Made by a program: the position numbers and the translations under genes. Positions 15,828 to 24,271 of a stretch of 50,148 nt of DNA are shown in pieces. The first letter of the stretch is position 1. Every line of letters begins with the position of its first letter. Origin of the DNA: Cryobacterium algoricola (GTDB lineage: Bacteria > Actinomycetota > Actinomycetes > Actinomycetales > Microbacteriaceae); NCBI RefSeq assembly GCF_004402485.1, contig NZ_SOFG01000015.1, forward strand, positions 1 to 50,148, in the 5' to 3' direction. A model generated the notes under the pieces. The model made no database searches. It saw nothing but the letters and a program-made list of their open reading frames with translations, and had not been told where the DNA came from.

Positions 15828-15888
15828 CCCTCCACCGACGACGGGTCGACTTGGGAAACGAACTGGCGAATGAGGTCCATCGCCGCCT
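15828..15888 (+). pseudogene. Second copy of the DUF1579-like gene's 3' end
   Basis: 61 bases match 15245-15305 at 56 positions. They keep the frame and encode STDDGSTWETNWRMRSIAA and a stop. Weaker similarity extends upstream (FELVP against WEQAF). No start or 5' part is present. Confidence 0.75.
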
Positions 15889-15962
15889 GATACCGAGCGG
15901 GTCAGAGGAGGCCGGCCAGGATCGCCCCGGCGAACGAACGGTGTTTTCCAGTCTGAGCTTGT

Positions 15963-16331
15963 CTAGGCGGCGTTGAGCGCTACCGCGGCACGGACGAGCG
16001 TTTGGAAGGCCGTGGCGTTGATGGTGTCTCCCTCGTGGAGGTCAATGGCTCGCCGCACGTTCGCGTCGAGGCTGGAGTTGAAGAGTTCGTCGGGGTCCTC
16101 GAGCGAGGCGCCTTTCGCGAAGGTGAGTTTAACCTTGTCCTTGTAGGTCTCACCGGTGCAGATGAGGCCCTGAAGGCTCCAGGTCGGCACGCCGAGCGGG
16201 TTGGTCGCCTTCTGCCATTTGGTCTCCTCGACGACGCCGGACTCGGCCGTGAGGATCAGCTCGCGAACGTGGGCGAGCATGTCGCTCCGCCAGCCGCCGA
16301 CTTCGGCGATGATCTGCTCTATCGATGACAT
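15963..16331 (-). CDS. DUF1801 protein
   Basis: 122 residues. SSIEQIIAEVGGWRSDMLAHVRELI, then ETKWQKATNPLGVPTW and KDKVKLTFAKGASLEDPDELFN are characteristic of the DUF1801 (YdhG-like) family of small cytoplasmic proteins of unknown role. The ATG at 16331 is preferred because the family begins with this segment and AAAGG lies about 13 bases upstream. TACTAT at 16388-16383 could be its -10 box. It is divergent from the sigma factor gene, so the two may share control. Confidence 0.82.
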   Translation of the reverse strand: MSSIEQIIAEVGGWRSDMLAHVRELILTAESGVVEETKWQKATNPLGVPTWSLQGLICTGETYKDKVKLTFAKGASLEDPDELFNSSLDANVRRAIDLHEGDTINATAFQTLVRAAVALNAA

Positions 16332-16416
16332 GGGAATCCGTTGGACCTTTCTGAGGCACGGAGCGAAGCCCGCATGCCTCCCATAGTATGAGACCTCCAA
16401 TGAAGGCGTGGCGATC

Positions 16417-17256
16417 ATGGACGAGACGGTAGTTTTCGAGCGGGAGCGTCCCAGACTGTTGAGTCTTGCCGGACGCATCCTGCGGGACAACACAGAAGCC
16501 GAGGACATCGTCCAACAGGCCTGGCTTCGACTTCACACCACTGACGCCGAAATCGAGAATCTGCCGGGTTGGCTGACCACGGTCACCACCCGGCTCTGCC
16601 TGGACAGACTGCGCGCCGAGAAACCGATCCTCGTCGAGGACACAACGCTCCCGTCCACGACCACCGATCCCGCCGACGAAGTCGCGCTGGCAGAGACGGT
16701 CGGGACGGCGCTTCGGGTGGTCTTCGACCGCCTCTCGCCCAACGAGCGTGTGGCTTTCGTGCTTCACGACAGCTTCAGCGTTGACTTTCCCACGATCGCC
16801 ACGATACTCGGAAGCACTCCCGCGGCTACGCGCAAGCTTGCCTCGCGGGCGCGCAGCAAAGTGCGCCCGCATGACATCGGAAGAAGCGGCAGGGCCGACT
16901 GGAAGGTCATCGACGCGTTCCTGGCCGCTGCACGAGAGGGCGATTTTGAGCAGCTCCTGGAACTCCTGGCACCGGGCGTGGTCGTCGCCGGTGATGAAGC
17001 GGCCATTGCGACGGGCACACCGACCCGACTCGAGGGGAAGAGCGCTGTCGCTGCGCTGTTCAACGGTGCCGCCAAAGCCGCGCTCCCCGTGTTCATCGAC
17101 GGTCGCGCGGGTGCCGCGTGGTTCCACCGTGGTTCGGCACGCGTCGCGTTTGATTTCACGGTCATCGACGGCGTTGTCGCCCGAATCGACTTCCGCGCCG
17201 ACCCGGTAGTACTGGCTGCAGTCGTCCGGCGTGATGCGGGGAAAAGCCGCGGCTGA
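16417..17256 (+). CDS. ECF sigma factor with C-terminal SnoaL-like domain (ECF41/SigJ type)
   Basis: 279 residues. Region 2 (about 6-70) includes RILRDNTEAEDIVQQAWLRL and region 4 (about 105-155) includes LSPNERVAFVLHDSFSVDFPTIATILGSTPAATRKLASRAR. The last 100 residues form a SnoaL-like domain (DWKVIDAFLAAAREGDFEQLLELLAPGVVV), which in this group controls sigma activity in place of an anti-sigma factor. The usual partner in ECF41 loci (an oxidoreductase, epimerase or carboxymuconolactone decarboxylase) is absent; the divergent neighbour is a DUF1801 gene. The ATG at 16417 follows GAAGG. Confidence 0.88.
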   Translation: MDETVVFERERPRLLSLAGRILRDNTEAEDIVQQAWLRLHTTDAEIENLPGWLTTVTTRLCLDRLRAEKPILVEDTTLPSTTTDPADEVALAETVGTALRVVFDRLSPNERVAFVLHDSFSVDFPTIATILGSTPAATRKLASRARSKVRPHDIGRSGRADWKVIDAFLAAAREGDFEQLLELLAPGVVVAGDEAAIATGTPTRLEGKSAVAALFNGAAKAALPVFIDGRAGAAWFHRGSARVAFDFTVIDGVVARIDFRADPVVLAAVVRRDAGKSRG

Positions 17257-17370
17257 CCGTCACCTGATATCCATCGAGGACGTCAGCGGTCACACTTAGC
17301 AATGCTCAACCGTCATACAGGTAGCAGACCTCAGCAGGGGACTGCGCATTCACAGTGAGGATTCGAATCG

Positions 17371-17607
17371 ATGAGGACAATGACCTGCGAGCAGCTAGGC
17401 GGACCCTGCCAGGAAACGTTACGTGGCGAAACAGCCGATGACGTCATCAAGGCCCAGAACCAGCACCTCAAAGATGCCGTGAAGGCGGGAGACACCGCGC
17501 ACGAGCAAGCGCACAACGAGATGAAAGCGCGGTGGAGGCACCCGAAGCAATCGATGGACTGGTACACCTCCACCAAGAAGGAGTTTGCCGAGATCCCCGC
17601 GGACTGA
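17371..17607 (+). CDS. DUF1059-like small protein
   Basis: 78 residues. MRTMTCEQLGGPCQETLRGE, then TADDVIKAQNQHLKDAV and H-x3-H-x3-M spacing fit a family of small Cys/His proteins close to DUF1059, perhaps metal binding. GAGGA lies 12 bases before the ATG. A GCATCCGCTCACC word follows the stop. Confidence 0.75.
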   Translation: MRTMTCEQLGGPCQETLRGETADDVIKAQNQHLKDAVKAGDTAHEQAHNEMKARWRHPKQSMDWYTSTKKEFAEIPAD

Positions 17608-17613
17608 ACAGCA

Positions 17614-17626
17614 GCATCCGCTCACC
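17614..17626 (+). repeat. Post-stop 13-mer GCATCCGCTCACC, copy 2
   Basis: It lies 6 bases after the stop of the DUF1059-like gene and is identical to the copies at 15787 and 34071. Confidence 0.7.
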
Positions 17627-17662
17627 CGGTGTCGCCGCGACTGACCCGGCACGCGGCCCTCG

Positions 17663-17696
17663 TAGACAAGTCCTTCGACACGGCTAAGGTCAGGGG
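17663..17696 (+). promoter_or_regulatory. Leaderless promoter of the DUF6518-like gene
   Basis: TAGACA (17663-17668), 16 bases, TAAGGT (17685-17690), six bases, ATG. Confidence 0.5.
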
Positions 17697-18347
17697 ATGT
17701 CCACTCGTGCCGCCTCAGTTACTCCGCGCTGGTACTCGGCGACCTGGCGTTCGGGCCTCCTCGCCGGCGTGATCGTACTGCTGGGAGCCCTCCTGATCGG
17801 CGGGCTCACCAGCGTCGCCCAGCAGTACCTCCCGGACTGGATTCGGTCGCTGAGCAACTCGGCCGGCGGCTGGACGATGTTCAGCTTCCTGCTGGTGTGG
17901 TCCAGCCGCGCCCGCCCGTTGCTCGGCGGGTTCCTGGGCATCGTCGCCTTCCAGGCCCTCAACGAGGGCTATGGCCTCGTGTCCTTGTGGCGCGGGTACT
18001 TCTACTCTGACCCGTTCGCATCCAATTGGACGATCATCGGCCTCGCGGCCGGCCCTGTGCTCGGCGTCGCTGCGGCACTCACCCGGCATGGCAACCCTCT
18101 GTGGCGGGCCCTGGGCGTGACGCCGCTCGCTGCCGTGCTCCTCGGCGAGGGGGTGTACGGGCTGCAGTTCATCGCGAACACCACCAGCCCGATCTACTGG
18201 ACTCTCGAAATCGTGCTGGCCACGCTCTTCATGGGCATCGCGATCGGGCGCACGCGCCTGCGCTCACCGTCACTGATTCTGGTCGTGTGCGTGTGGCTGG
18301 CCGGGTCTCTCGCATTCTGGTTCCTCTTCTCCTACGTGCTGCAGTAG
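17697..18347 (+). CDS. DUF6518-like integral membrane protein
   Basis: 216 residues with six membrane segments. The stretch GGLTSVAQQYLPDWIRSLSN then SAGGWTMFSFLLVW is typical of an actinobacterial membrane family annotated as DUF6518, function unknown. A -10 box six bases before the ATG indicates a leaderless mRNA. It converges on the Nudix gene. Confidence 0.75.
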   Translation: MSTRAASVTPRWYSATWRSGLLAGVIVLLGALLIGGLTSVAQQYLPDWIRSLSNSAGGWTMFSFLLVWSSRARPLLGGFLGIVAFQALNEGYGLVSLWRGYFYSDPFASNWTIIGLAAGPVLGVAAALTRHGNPLWRALGVTPLAAVLLGEGVYGLQFIANTTSPIYWTLEIVLATLFMGIAIGRTRLRSPSLILVVCVWLAGSLAFWFLFSYVLQ

Positions 18348-18378
18348 CGCCGCTCCATCTGCAAGCTCGCCGCTCGGT

Positions 18379-19065
18379 TCAGAAGAGGCCGTTAAGGGCG
18401 GCCCACTGCAGGAGGAGCACGGTCTTGCCGTCGACGATGCGGCCGTCGGCCACCATGGCCAGGGCGTCCTGGAAGGGGATTTCCAGGACCTCGATCTCCT
18501 CGCCCTCCTCGGGCAGGCCGCCCCCTGGCGATACCCGGTCGGACGGGCCGTATGCGGCGACGTAGAAGTGCAGACGCTCGGTGACCGAACCCGGACTCAT
18601 GTAGAGGTCGAACACGTGCCGCAGCTCCCCGACCGCCACGCCGAGCTCCTCGCTCGCCTCGCGCCGGATGGCGACCTCGGGCGAGTCCTCGTCGAGCAGG
18701 CCCGCCGCGGTTTCGATGAGCATGCCGTCGGGATGGTCGTTGACATAGGCGGGATACCGGAACTGGCGAGTCAGCAGGACGGTCTTGCGATTCGGATCGT
18801 AGAGCAGGATCGTGGCGCCGTTGCCGCGGTCGTAGGTTTCACGCTGCTGGCTGGTCTGCTGCCCGTTGCGTCCGCGGTACCGGAAGGTCGTGCGACGCAG
18901 AACGTGCCACCCGTCGGAGGTGACTTCGACACGGTCGACGGTGACGTCAGGGTTCCTGTCCAGGTCTGTTCCGACCCGATCCAGGCCGGTTCTACCCCGG
19001 CCGTCCGGCACGTCGACGCCGGGGTGGCCGGGTCCTGGATTCGATGCGAGCGGGGTCCGGGTCAT
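18379..19065 (-). CDS. Nudix hydrolase, NudK-like
   Basis: 228 residues. The strand-loop before the active site reads GATILLYDPNRKTVLLTRQFRYPAY and the Nudix box is at about 122-143 (GLLDEDSPEVAIRREASEEL), with the spacing of NudK-type nucleotide-sugar pyrophosphatases. EMSPG-like MSPGSVTER follows. The expected reaction is hydrolysis of a nucleoside diphosphate sugar such as GDP-mannose. The N-terminal 40 residues are a low-complexity Gly/Pro/Asp segment. The start is set at 19065 because TACGCT lies seven bases upstream; codons further upstream would read across it. Confidence 0.82.
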   Translation of the reverse strand: MTRTPLASNPGPGHPGVDVPDGRGRTGLDRVGTDLDRNPDVTVDRVEVTSDGWHVLRRTTFRYRGRNGQQTSQQRETYDRGNGATILLYDPNRKTVLLTRQFRYPAYVNDHPDGMLIETAAGLLDEDSPEVAIRREASEELGVAVGELRHVFDLYMSPGSVTERLHFYVAAYGPSDRVSPGGGLPEEGEEIEVLEIPFQDALAMVADGRIVDGKTVLLLQWAALNGLF

Positions 19066-19176
19066 ATCCGCAAGCGTACGGCGTCGCGTCTGGCGTCGCC
19101 GGGGCTCCAGGTGCTCTGGTGCGCCCGCTGTCACCTGCCCCTGCCGCGGATGCACGTTCCTCTCTAGGATCACTGC

Positions 19177-19245
19177 ATGCACCTACCCATTCCCCGCACG
19201 ACGGCGCCGCACCCACGATCGCGAGGGACGAATCATGCTCGATGA
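19177..19245 (+). CDS. Possible 22-residue leader peptide before the DUF389 gene
   Basis: TAGGAT (19165-19170) is followed by six bases and an ATG that opens MHLPIPRTTAPHPRSRGTN and stops at 19243-19245. This is 11 bases inside the DUF389 gene. If the mRNA starts at this ATG, the downstream gene would be reached by coupling or by its own GAGGGACG site. Short and basic/Pro-rich. Confidence 0.35.
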   Translation: MHLPIPRTTAPHPRSRGTNHAR

Positions 19246-20224
19246 GGCCCGCTTCAACACCGTCGCGAACATGCGCGCGTCGGTCTTCTTCGACGGCCCG
19301 GATGTCCGCAGCCGCTACAGCCGGTTCTGGATGCTGCTCGTGCTGTCTGCGTTCATCGCCTCGGCCGGGATCGTCGGCGACTCCACGGCGACCGTGATCG
19401 GCGCGATGATCGTCGCCCCGCTGATGACGCCGATCATGGGCACCATGCTCGCGACCGTGATCGGGGACCGGGCCAACCTCATCCGCTCGCTGCTCCTGGT
19501 CGTCGCGGGCGCCGCGACCGCGGTCGCGATCGGGTACGCGGTCGGGTTCCTCGTCGTCAACGACGTGCTCGCCGACACGAACGCGCAGGTCTCCGCCCGG
19601 GTCACCCCGGGACTGATCGACCTGCTCGCGGCCCTCGGCACCGGCGTGGTCGGCTCGGTCGCGCTCGTGCGCAAGGACATCTCGGACACCCTGCCCGGCG
19701 TCGCGATCGCGATCTCGCTCGTGCCGCCGCTCGCCGTGGCCGGCCTCACCCTCGAATCCGGCTCGGTCGCCCAGTCGCTCGGCGCGCTGCTGCTCTTCGT
19801 CACGAATGTCGTGGCCATCATCGGCACGGGCGTCGTCGTGATGTCCGTCTACGGCGTGACCCGGCTCGCCCGCGAGCCCCTGGCCGGCGAAGCGCACCGG
19901 GGAATGGGCCGCACCGTCGCCCTGCTCACGGTCATGTTCGTCGTGATCGGCGTGCCGCTCGCCATCTCCAGCATCGGCATCAGTGCACGCGCCATCGTCG
20001 AGCAGGGCGTCCACCGGGTGGCGGAGACCTGGGCGCAGTCGGTCGGCTGGGAGGTCGATACGGTGAGCACCCGGGACGCCGATGTCTACATCCGCCTCGA
20101 AGGCCCCCTCCCGGTCCCCGACACCGCGGCCCTCAAGGCCCAGCTGGATGCCGCAGGCATCGACACGAGCCGGGTCACGGTCAACCTCGTCCCCGTCTAC
20201 TCGGTCAAGCTCTCCACTCAGTGA
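19235..20224 (+). CDS. DUF389 membrane protein
   Basis: 329 residues. About eight membrane helices include ASAGIVGDSTATVIGAMIVA and PLMTPIMGTMLATVIGDRAN, the hallmark of the DUF389 family. A soluble C-terminal ACT-like part (about 265-329) follows. The ATG at 19235 has GAGGGACG 4 bases upstream. The family is unassigned. A very short upstream reading frame overlaps its start. Confidence 0.85.
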   Translation: MLDEARFNTVANMRASVFFDGPDVRSRYSRFWMLLVLSAFIASAGIVGDSTATVIGAMIVAPLMTPIMGTMLATVIGDRANLIRSLLLVVAGAATAVAIGYAVGFLVVNDVLADTNAQVSARVTPGLIDLLAALGTGVVGSVALVRKDISDTLPGVAIAISLVPPLAVAGLTLESGSVAQSLGALLLFVTNVVAIIGTGVVVMSVYGVTRLAREPLAGEAHRGMGRTVALLTVMFVVIGVPLAISSIGISARAIVEQGVHRVAETWAQSVGWEVDTVSTRDADVYIRLEGPLPVPDTAALKAQLDAAGIDTSRVTVNLVPVYSVKLSTQ

Positions 20225-20236
20225 AGCTCGCACAGT

Positions 20237-20320
20237 GGGGGATGTCCCCCCGAGGGGTACTAGCGTGTCGCGGCAATTGCGGGGTACGTTCCGTTCGTGA
20301 CCGCCGGGATCGGCGGTCAC
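20237..20320 (+). terminator. Two hairpins after the DUF389 gene
   Basis: GGGGGA-TG-TCCCCC at 20237-20250 and GTGACCGCC-GGGATC-GGCGGTCAC (perfect 9-bp arms) at 20297-20320. Neither has a T tract. Their place just after a stop codon suggests an end signal. Confidence 0.45.
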
Positions 20321-20462
20321 GACGCATCCGTTCCTCGTACCGTCCGCTTCCTCCTGTACACCCGAGCACAGGGATTGCCGTGAATACGACCTCACCGCGC
20401 CGACTATCGCAACGACCCCGATCAACCACACCGCCCTCCGCCTTGCCGAGGGGAGCCGCCCG

Positions 20463-21047
20463 ATGAACGTCACGGCCCCCGGGGAAGTGGACCCGAGCGC
20501 GGTCATCGGCGCGGGCGCACACATCGCCGACCTGGTGCAGGTGCGCGAGTACGCCCGGATCGGACCGGGCAGCATGCTCGGCCGCGGCGCGTACGTCGGA
20601 CCGGGCGTTGTGGTGGGCCGGAACTGCATCGTGCAGGAATACGCCGTCGTCTACGAGCCCGCGCTGCTCGAAGACGGGGTCTTCGTCGGGGCGGCTGCCG
20701 TGTTCACGAACAACCCGCACCCGCGCGCGATCAACGGCGACGGGTCGGCACGGCCCGCCAGCGAACGGTCGACGCTCGGCGTGACGGTGCGCACCGGGGC
20801 ATCCGTCGGGGCGCACGCCGTGTGCCTTGCGCCCCTGACGATCGGGCGCTGGGCGATGGTGGCCGCCGGCGCCATCGTGACCGCGAACGTGCCCGACTTC
20901 GCCCTCATGGTCGGGGTCCCCGCCGAACGCGTGGGCTGGGTCGGCCGCAGCGGCGCGACCCTGGAGCACGTCGGCGACGGACTCTGGGTCTGCCCGGCCA
21001 CCGGGGAACGCTACCGGCAGCACGACGGGCAGCTCACCCTCGAGTGA
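20463..21047 (+). CDS. Hexapeptide-repeat acyltransferase
   Basis: 194 residues. A left-handed beta helix is shown by repeats such as VIGAGAHIADLVQVREYARI, MLGRGAYVGPGVVVGRNCIV and VTVRTGASVGAHAVCLAPLTIG. The sequence VFTNNPHPRAI resembles WbpD/WlbB-type sugar N-acetyltransferases, which contain NDxxPR at this place. The expected role is acetylation of an amino-sugar nucleotide for a surface glycan, but no other glycan genes are nearby. GAGGGGAG lies 8 bases before the ATG. The tail converges on the aminopeptidase gene. Confidence 0.8.
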   Translation: MNVTAPGEVDPSAVIGAGAHIADLVQVREYARIGPGSMLGRGAYVGPGVVVGRNCIVQEYAVVYEPALLEDGVFVGAAAVFTNNPHPRAINGDGSARPASERSTLGVTVRTGASVGAHAVCLAPLTIGRWAMVAAGAIVTANVPDFALMVGVPAERVGWVGRSGATLEHVGDGLWVCPATGERYRQHDGQLTLE

Positions 21048-21063
21048 ACCGCCCGTGCGCGGC

Positions 21064-22020
21064 TCAGGCGGCGAAGCGGTCGGTCGCCTCGATGATCGCG
21101 TCGAGGTTGCCGGGCTCCTCGAAGGAGTGTCCGGCGTCGGGGATCATGCGGAAGTCGGCTTCCGGCCAGTTCTTGTGCAGCTCCCACGCGGTGAACGCGG
21201 GCGTGCACATGTCGTAGCGACCCTGCACGATCACGCCGGGGATCTCGCTCAGCCGACCGGCGTCGCGGATCAGCTGACCGGGCTCGAACCAGCCGAGGTT
21301 CCTGAAGTAGTGGTTCTCGATGCGCGCGAACGCGACCGCGAAGTCGGGCTCGGTGAACCGGGCGATCGTCGCGGGCTGCTGCAGCAGTGTGATCGTCGAC
21401 GACTCCCACGTCGACCAGGCCACGCCGGCGCGCTCGCGCACGTAGCGGTCCGGGTCGTGCAGCAGGCGGCCGTACGCCTCGATCAGTTTGCCGCGTTCCT
21501 CGACGGGAACCGGTGCGAGGAAGCCCTCCCACAGGTCCGGGTAGATCGCCGCGGCGCCGCCCTCGTAGAACCAGTCGAGTTCGACCGGCCGCAGCGTGAA
21601 GATGCCGCGCAGGATGATCTCGGTCACCCGTTCCGGGTGGGTTTCGGCGTAGGCGAGGCCGAGGGAACTGCCCCAGGATCCGCCGCAGACCTGCCAGCGG
21701 TCGATGCCGAGGTGCTCGCGCAGGCGTTCGATGTCGGCGACCAGGTGCCAGGTCGTGTTCGTGCTGAGGTCGGCATCCGCTGCGCTCGCGTGCGGGGTGC
21801 TCTTCCCGCAGCCGCGCTGGTCGAAGAGGATGATGCGGTACTTCGCCGGGTCGAACACGCGACGCTGCTGGGGGCTCGATCCGCCGCCGGGGCCGCCGTG
21901 CAGGTAGACCGCCGGCTTGCCGTCCGGGTTGCCGGATGCCTCCCAGTAGATGGTCTGCCCGTCACCGACCTCGAGCATCCCGGTTTCGTAGGGTTCGAGT
22001 TCAGGGTAGAAGGTGCGCAT
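21064..22020 (-). CDS. pip: Prolyl aminopeptidase (proline iminopeptidase)
   Basis: 318 residues, close to the family's usual 310-320. HGGPGGGSSP (41-50) forms the oxyanion loop and GGSWGS (113-118) the nucleophile elbow with S115. GRYDMCTP supplies the acid and DAGHSF the histidine. The family removes N-terminal proline from peptides in the cytoplasm. TAGGCT lies six bases before the ATG, so a leaderless mRNA is likely even though the two-component genes end only 18 bases upstream. Confidence 0.92.
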   Translation of the reverse strand: MRTFYPELEPYETGMLEVGDGQTIYWEASGNPDGKPAVYLHGGPGGGSSPQQRRVFDPAKYRIILFDQRGCGKSTPHASAADADLSTNTTWHLVADIERLREHLGIDRWQVCGGSWGSSLGLAYAETHPERVTEIILRGIFTLRPVELDWFYEGGAAAIYPDLWEGFLAPVPVEERGKLIEAYGRLLHDPDRYVRERAGVAWSTWESSTITLLQQPATIARFTEPDFAVAFARIENHYFRNLGWFEPGQLIRDAGRLSEIPGVIVQGRYDMCTPAFTAWELHKNWPEADFRMIPDAGHSFEEPGNLDAIIEATDRFAA

Positions 22021-22038
22021 CTTCCGAGCCTACGGCGC

Positions 22039-22809
22039 TCACGGGCGGGCCAGGCCCTGTTCGTAGGCGAGGATGACGATGTGCACGCGGTCGCGGAGGC
22101 CGAGTTTCTGCAGGATCCGGCCGACGTGGGTCTTCACCGTGGACTCGGAGAGGAAGAACCGCTCGGCGAGTTCGGTGTTGGAGAGGCCCTCGGCGATCGC
22201 GAAGAAGACCTCCCGCTCCCGGTCGGTCAGCACGTCGATGCGCGCGGCATCCGCTGAGGAGCCTTCGCCCGCCTCGGCCGAGTCCTCCCCGTCGGCGGGG
22301 AGCCGGGAGCCGAACAGCTCGAGCATCCGCCGGGTGACCCGGGGCGACACGGATGCCTCCCCCGAGGCGACCGCCCGGATCGCGGCGGTGAGTTCGCTCG
22401 GTTGGGCGTCCTTGAGGAGGAAGCCGCGGGCGCCGGCCTTGAGGCCGCCGAACGCGTACTCGTCGAGGTCGAAGGTGGTCAGGATGATGATGCGGATCTG
22501 GGGGTGTGCCGCGGTGATCAGCCGGGTCGCCTCGATCCCGTCGACGCCGGGCATCCGCACGTCCATCAGGATCACGTCGGGCTGCATGCTCGCGGCGAGC
22601 CGCACCGCCGCAGCCCCGTCGCCGGCCTCCGCGACGACCGTGAAGTCGTCCTCGGCCTCGAGCACCATCCGGAAGCCCATTCGGAGCAGGGACTGGTCGT
22701 CGACGAGCATGATCCGGGTCTGGGCCGGGGCGGGATCGACCGCGGCGGGGACGGACGCCGGGTCTAGGGCAGCCGGGTTCGTGGCAGCCGGGTCGAGGGG
22801 ACCGGTCAT
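22039..22809 (-). CDS. NarL/LuxR-type response regulator
   Basis: 256 residues. An unusual Ala/Pro/Asp-rich leader (1-30) precedes the receiver domain (31-150): acidic pair D37/D38, phosphoacceptor D83 in ILMDVRMPGVDG, and the LLKD lysine near 132. A Glu/Ala/Ser linker leads to the LuxR HTH (about 190-250: LTDREREVFFAIAEGLSNTELAERFFLSESTVKTH). It overlaps the kinase gene by the ATGA pair, so it is the cognate regulator. Likely target: the ABC transporter genes upstream. Confidence 0.92.
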   Translation of the reverse strand: MTGPLDPAATNPAALDPASVPAAVDPAPAQTRIMLVDDQSLLRMGFRMVLEAEDDFTVVAEAGDGAAAVRLAASMQPDVILMDVRMPGVDGIEATRLITAAHPQIRIIILTTFDLDEYAFGGLKAGARGFLLKDAQPSELTAAIRAVASGEASVSPRVTRRMLELFGSRLPADGEDSAEAGEGSSADAARIDVLTDREREVFFAIAEGLSNTELAERFFLSESTVKTHVGRILQKLGLRDRVHIVILAYEQGLARP

Positions 22810-24176
22810 GCGGGGGCCTGCCCTTCGTCGAGACTCATCGTCGCGCGCACCCGCCAGCCGCCACCGCGAAGCGGACCGGCCTCGAGGGTGCCGTCGTAGA
22901 GGGCGACCCGTTCGCCGAGACCGATGATGCCCCGCCGGCCGCCCACGCTCGGCTGCTCCGCGCGGGAACGGCCGTCGTCGTCGATGACGACCTCGACCCG
23001 GCCGGGCGTCGAGGAGAGCCGCACCGAGACGACGCTCGGCTGCGCCGCGTAGCGCAGGGCGTTGGTCAGGGATTCCTGCACGATCCGGTAGATCGTGAGC
23101 TGCACACCCGGGCTGCCGGGCACGCGCCCGCTCAGCTCGAGCCGTGCCGGGAGCCCGGCGGAGCGGAAGGAGTCGACGAGGTCGACGAGCTGGTCGGCGC
23201 CGGGCTGCGGGGCGAGTGGGGCGGCGGCACCTGTGGTCGCCATGGCCGACGGAGTGGTGGCCGACGCGGTGCCGGCGCCGAGCCCTGGCGCCGGCTGCCC
23301 GGGGGCGGATGCCGCGGCATCCGCCGTCTCCTCGTCGTCGCGGTCGTCACCGAGCACGCCGAGGAGCCTGCGCATCTCGGCCATCGAGCCGCGCCCGGTG
23401 GAGGCCACCTCGCGCATGGCGGCGCGGGAGCGTTCGGGGTCGCGGACGGCGAGGGCGTCGGCTCCGTCGGCGAGGGCGACCATGACGGACAGGCTGTGGG
23501 CGACGATGTCGTGCAGCTCGCGGGCGATCCGGGCGCGTTCGGAGCTGCGAGCGAGCTGGGCCTGCCGGTCGCGGTCGTGGGCGAGCTGGGCGGCGAGGCT
23601 GACGAGCGAGGCGACGTAGCGCATCCGGTCGCCCACGCTCACGCCGATGACGGTGGCCACGATGAGCAGGACCGCGTCCTGCGAGGCGACGGTGACCCAG
23701 GAGATGAACGGGTTGCCGGAACCGAAGTAGGCGCCGAGGGTGGAGATGCCGACCGCGACGGCGAGGCCGATCCAGGCACTGCGCACGTTGCGGTAGACCG
23801 CGACCGCGTAGAGGGCGATCATCACGGGCAGGGTGTCGCCCTGGCCGTGGTTCGGGAACGACGGGAGCAGCGCGGTGCACGAGATCGCGAGGGCGAGCAG
23901 CGGCGCGTGCCTGCGGAAGAGCAATGCGCCGGAGATCAGTGCGGTGAGGAGCAGTGCCGAGACGATGGCGACCGGCGCGGGGCCGCCGCCCGGGCGGGTC
24001 GCGTCGATCAGTAGCACGATCGCGGTCGGCACGAGGTAGGCGGCCGCGACGAGGGAATCAACGAGCCAGGGGTGCCGCGCCCAGAACCGACGGGCGACCC
24101 CGGGAGGCGTCGGCAAGCGCAGGCCAGCCCCGTCCGCGACGGGGGTCGCGGCGGGGCTGGGACTGGTGGAGGTCAT
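22806..24176 (-). CDS. Sensor histidine kinase (HisKA_3)
   Basis: 456 residues. Five or six membrane helices lie within about 40-180 with little extracytoplasmic sequence, so it probably senses within the membrane. HisKA_3 is at about 214-280 with phosphoacceptor H222 (ARELHDIVAHS), and the ATPase domain is at the end (LTNALRYA and GIIGLGERV). A long Ala/Thr/Pro insert (about 285-335) separates them. TAGAGT lies seven bases before the ATG, which suggests its own leaderless promoter besides read-through from the ABC genes 95 bases upstream. Confidence 0.9.
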   Translation of the reverse strand: MTSTSPSPAATPVADGAGLRLPTPPGVARRFWARHPWLVDSLVAAAYLVPTAIVLLIDATRPGGGPAPVAIVSALLLTALISGALLFRRHAPLLALAISCTALLPSFPNHGQGDTLPVMIALYAVAVYRNVRSAWIGLAVAVGISTLGAYFGSGNPFISWVTVASQDAVLLIVATVIGVSVGDRMRYVASLVSLAAQLAHDRDRQAQLARSSERARIARELHDIVAHSLSVMVALADGADALAVRDPERSRAAMREVASTGRGSMAEMRRLLGVLGDDRDDEETADAAASAPGQPAPGLGAGTASATTPSAMATTGAAAPLAPQPGADQLVDLVDSFRSAGLPARLELSGRVPGSPGVQLTIYRIVQESLTNALRYAAQPSVVSVRLSSTPGRVEVVIDDDGRSRAEQPSVGGRRGIIGLGERVALYDGTLEAGPLRGGGWRVRATMSLDEGQAPA

Positions 24177-24271
24177 GCTTGGGACTCTACTTGCTGCGAA
24201 CTGGGCGGATGCCTGTCACCGGTCGGCGCCCCGCCCCGCGCTGGCCGCACGGTTCCGTTCGACCCTGCCGG

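Noticed and set aside
18992..20629. 545-codon minus-strand ORF
   Set aside because: It is a shadow opposite DUF389 with an Asp/Arg/His-biased product.
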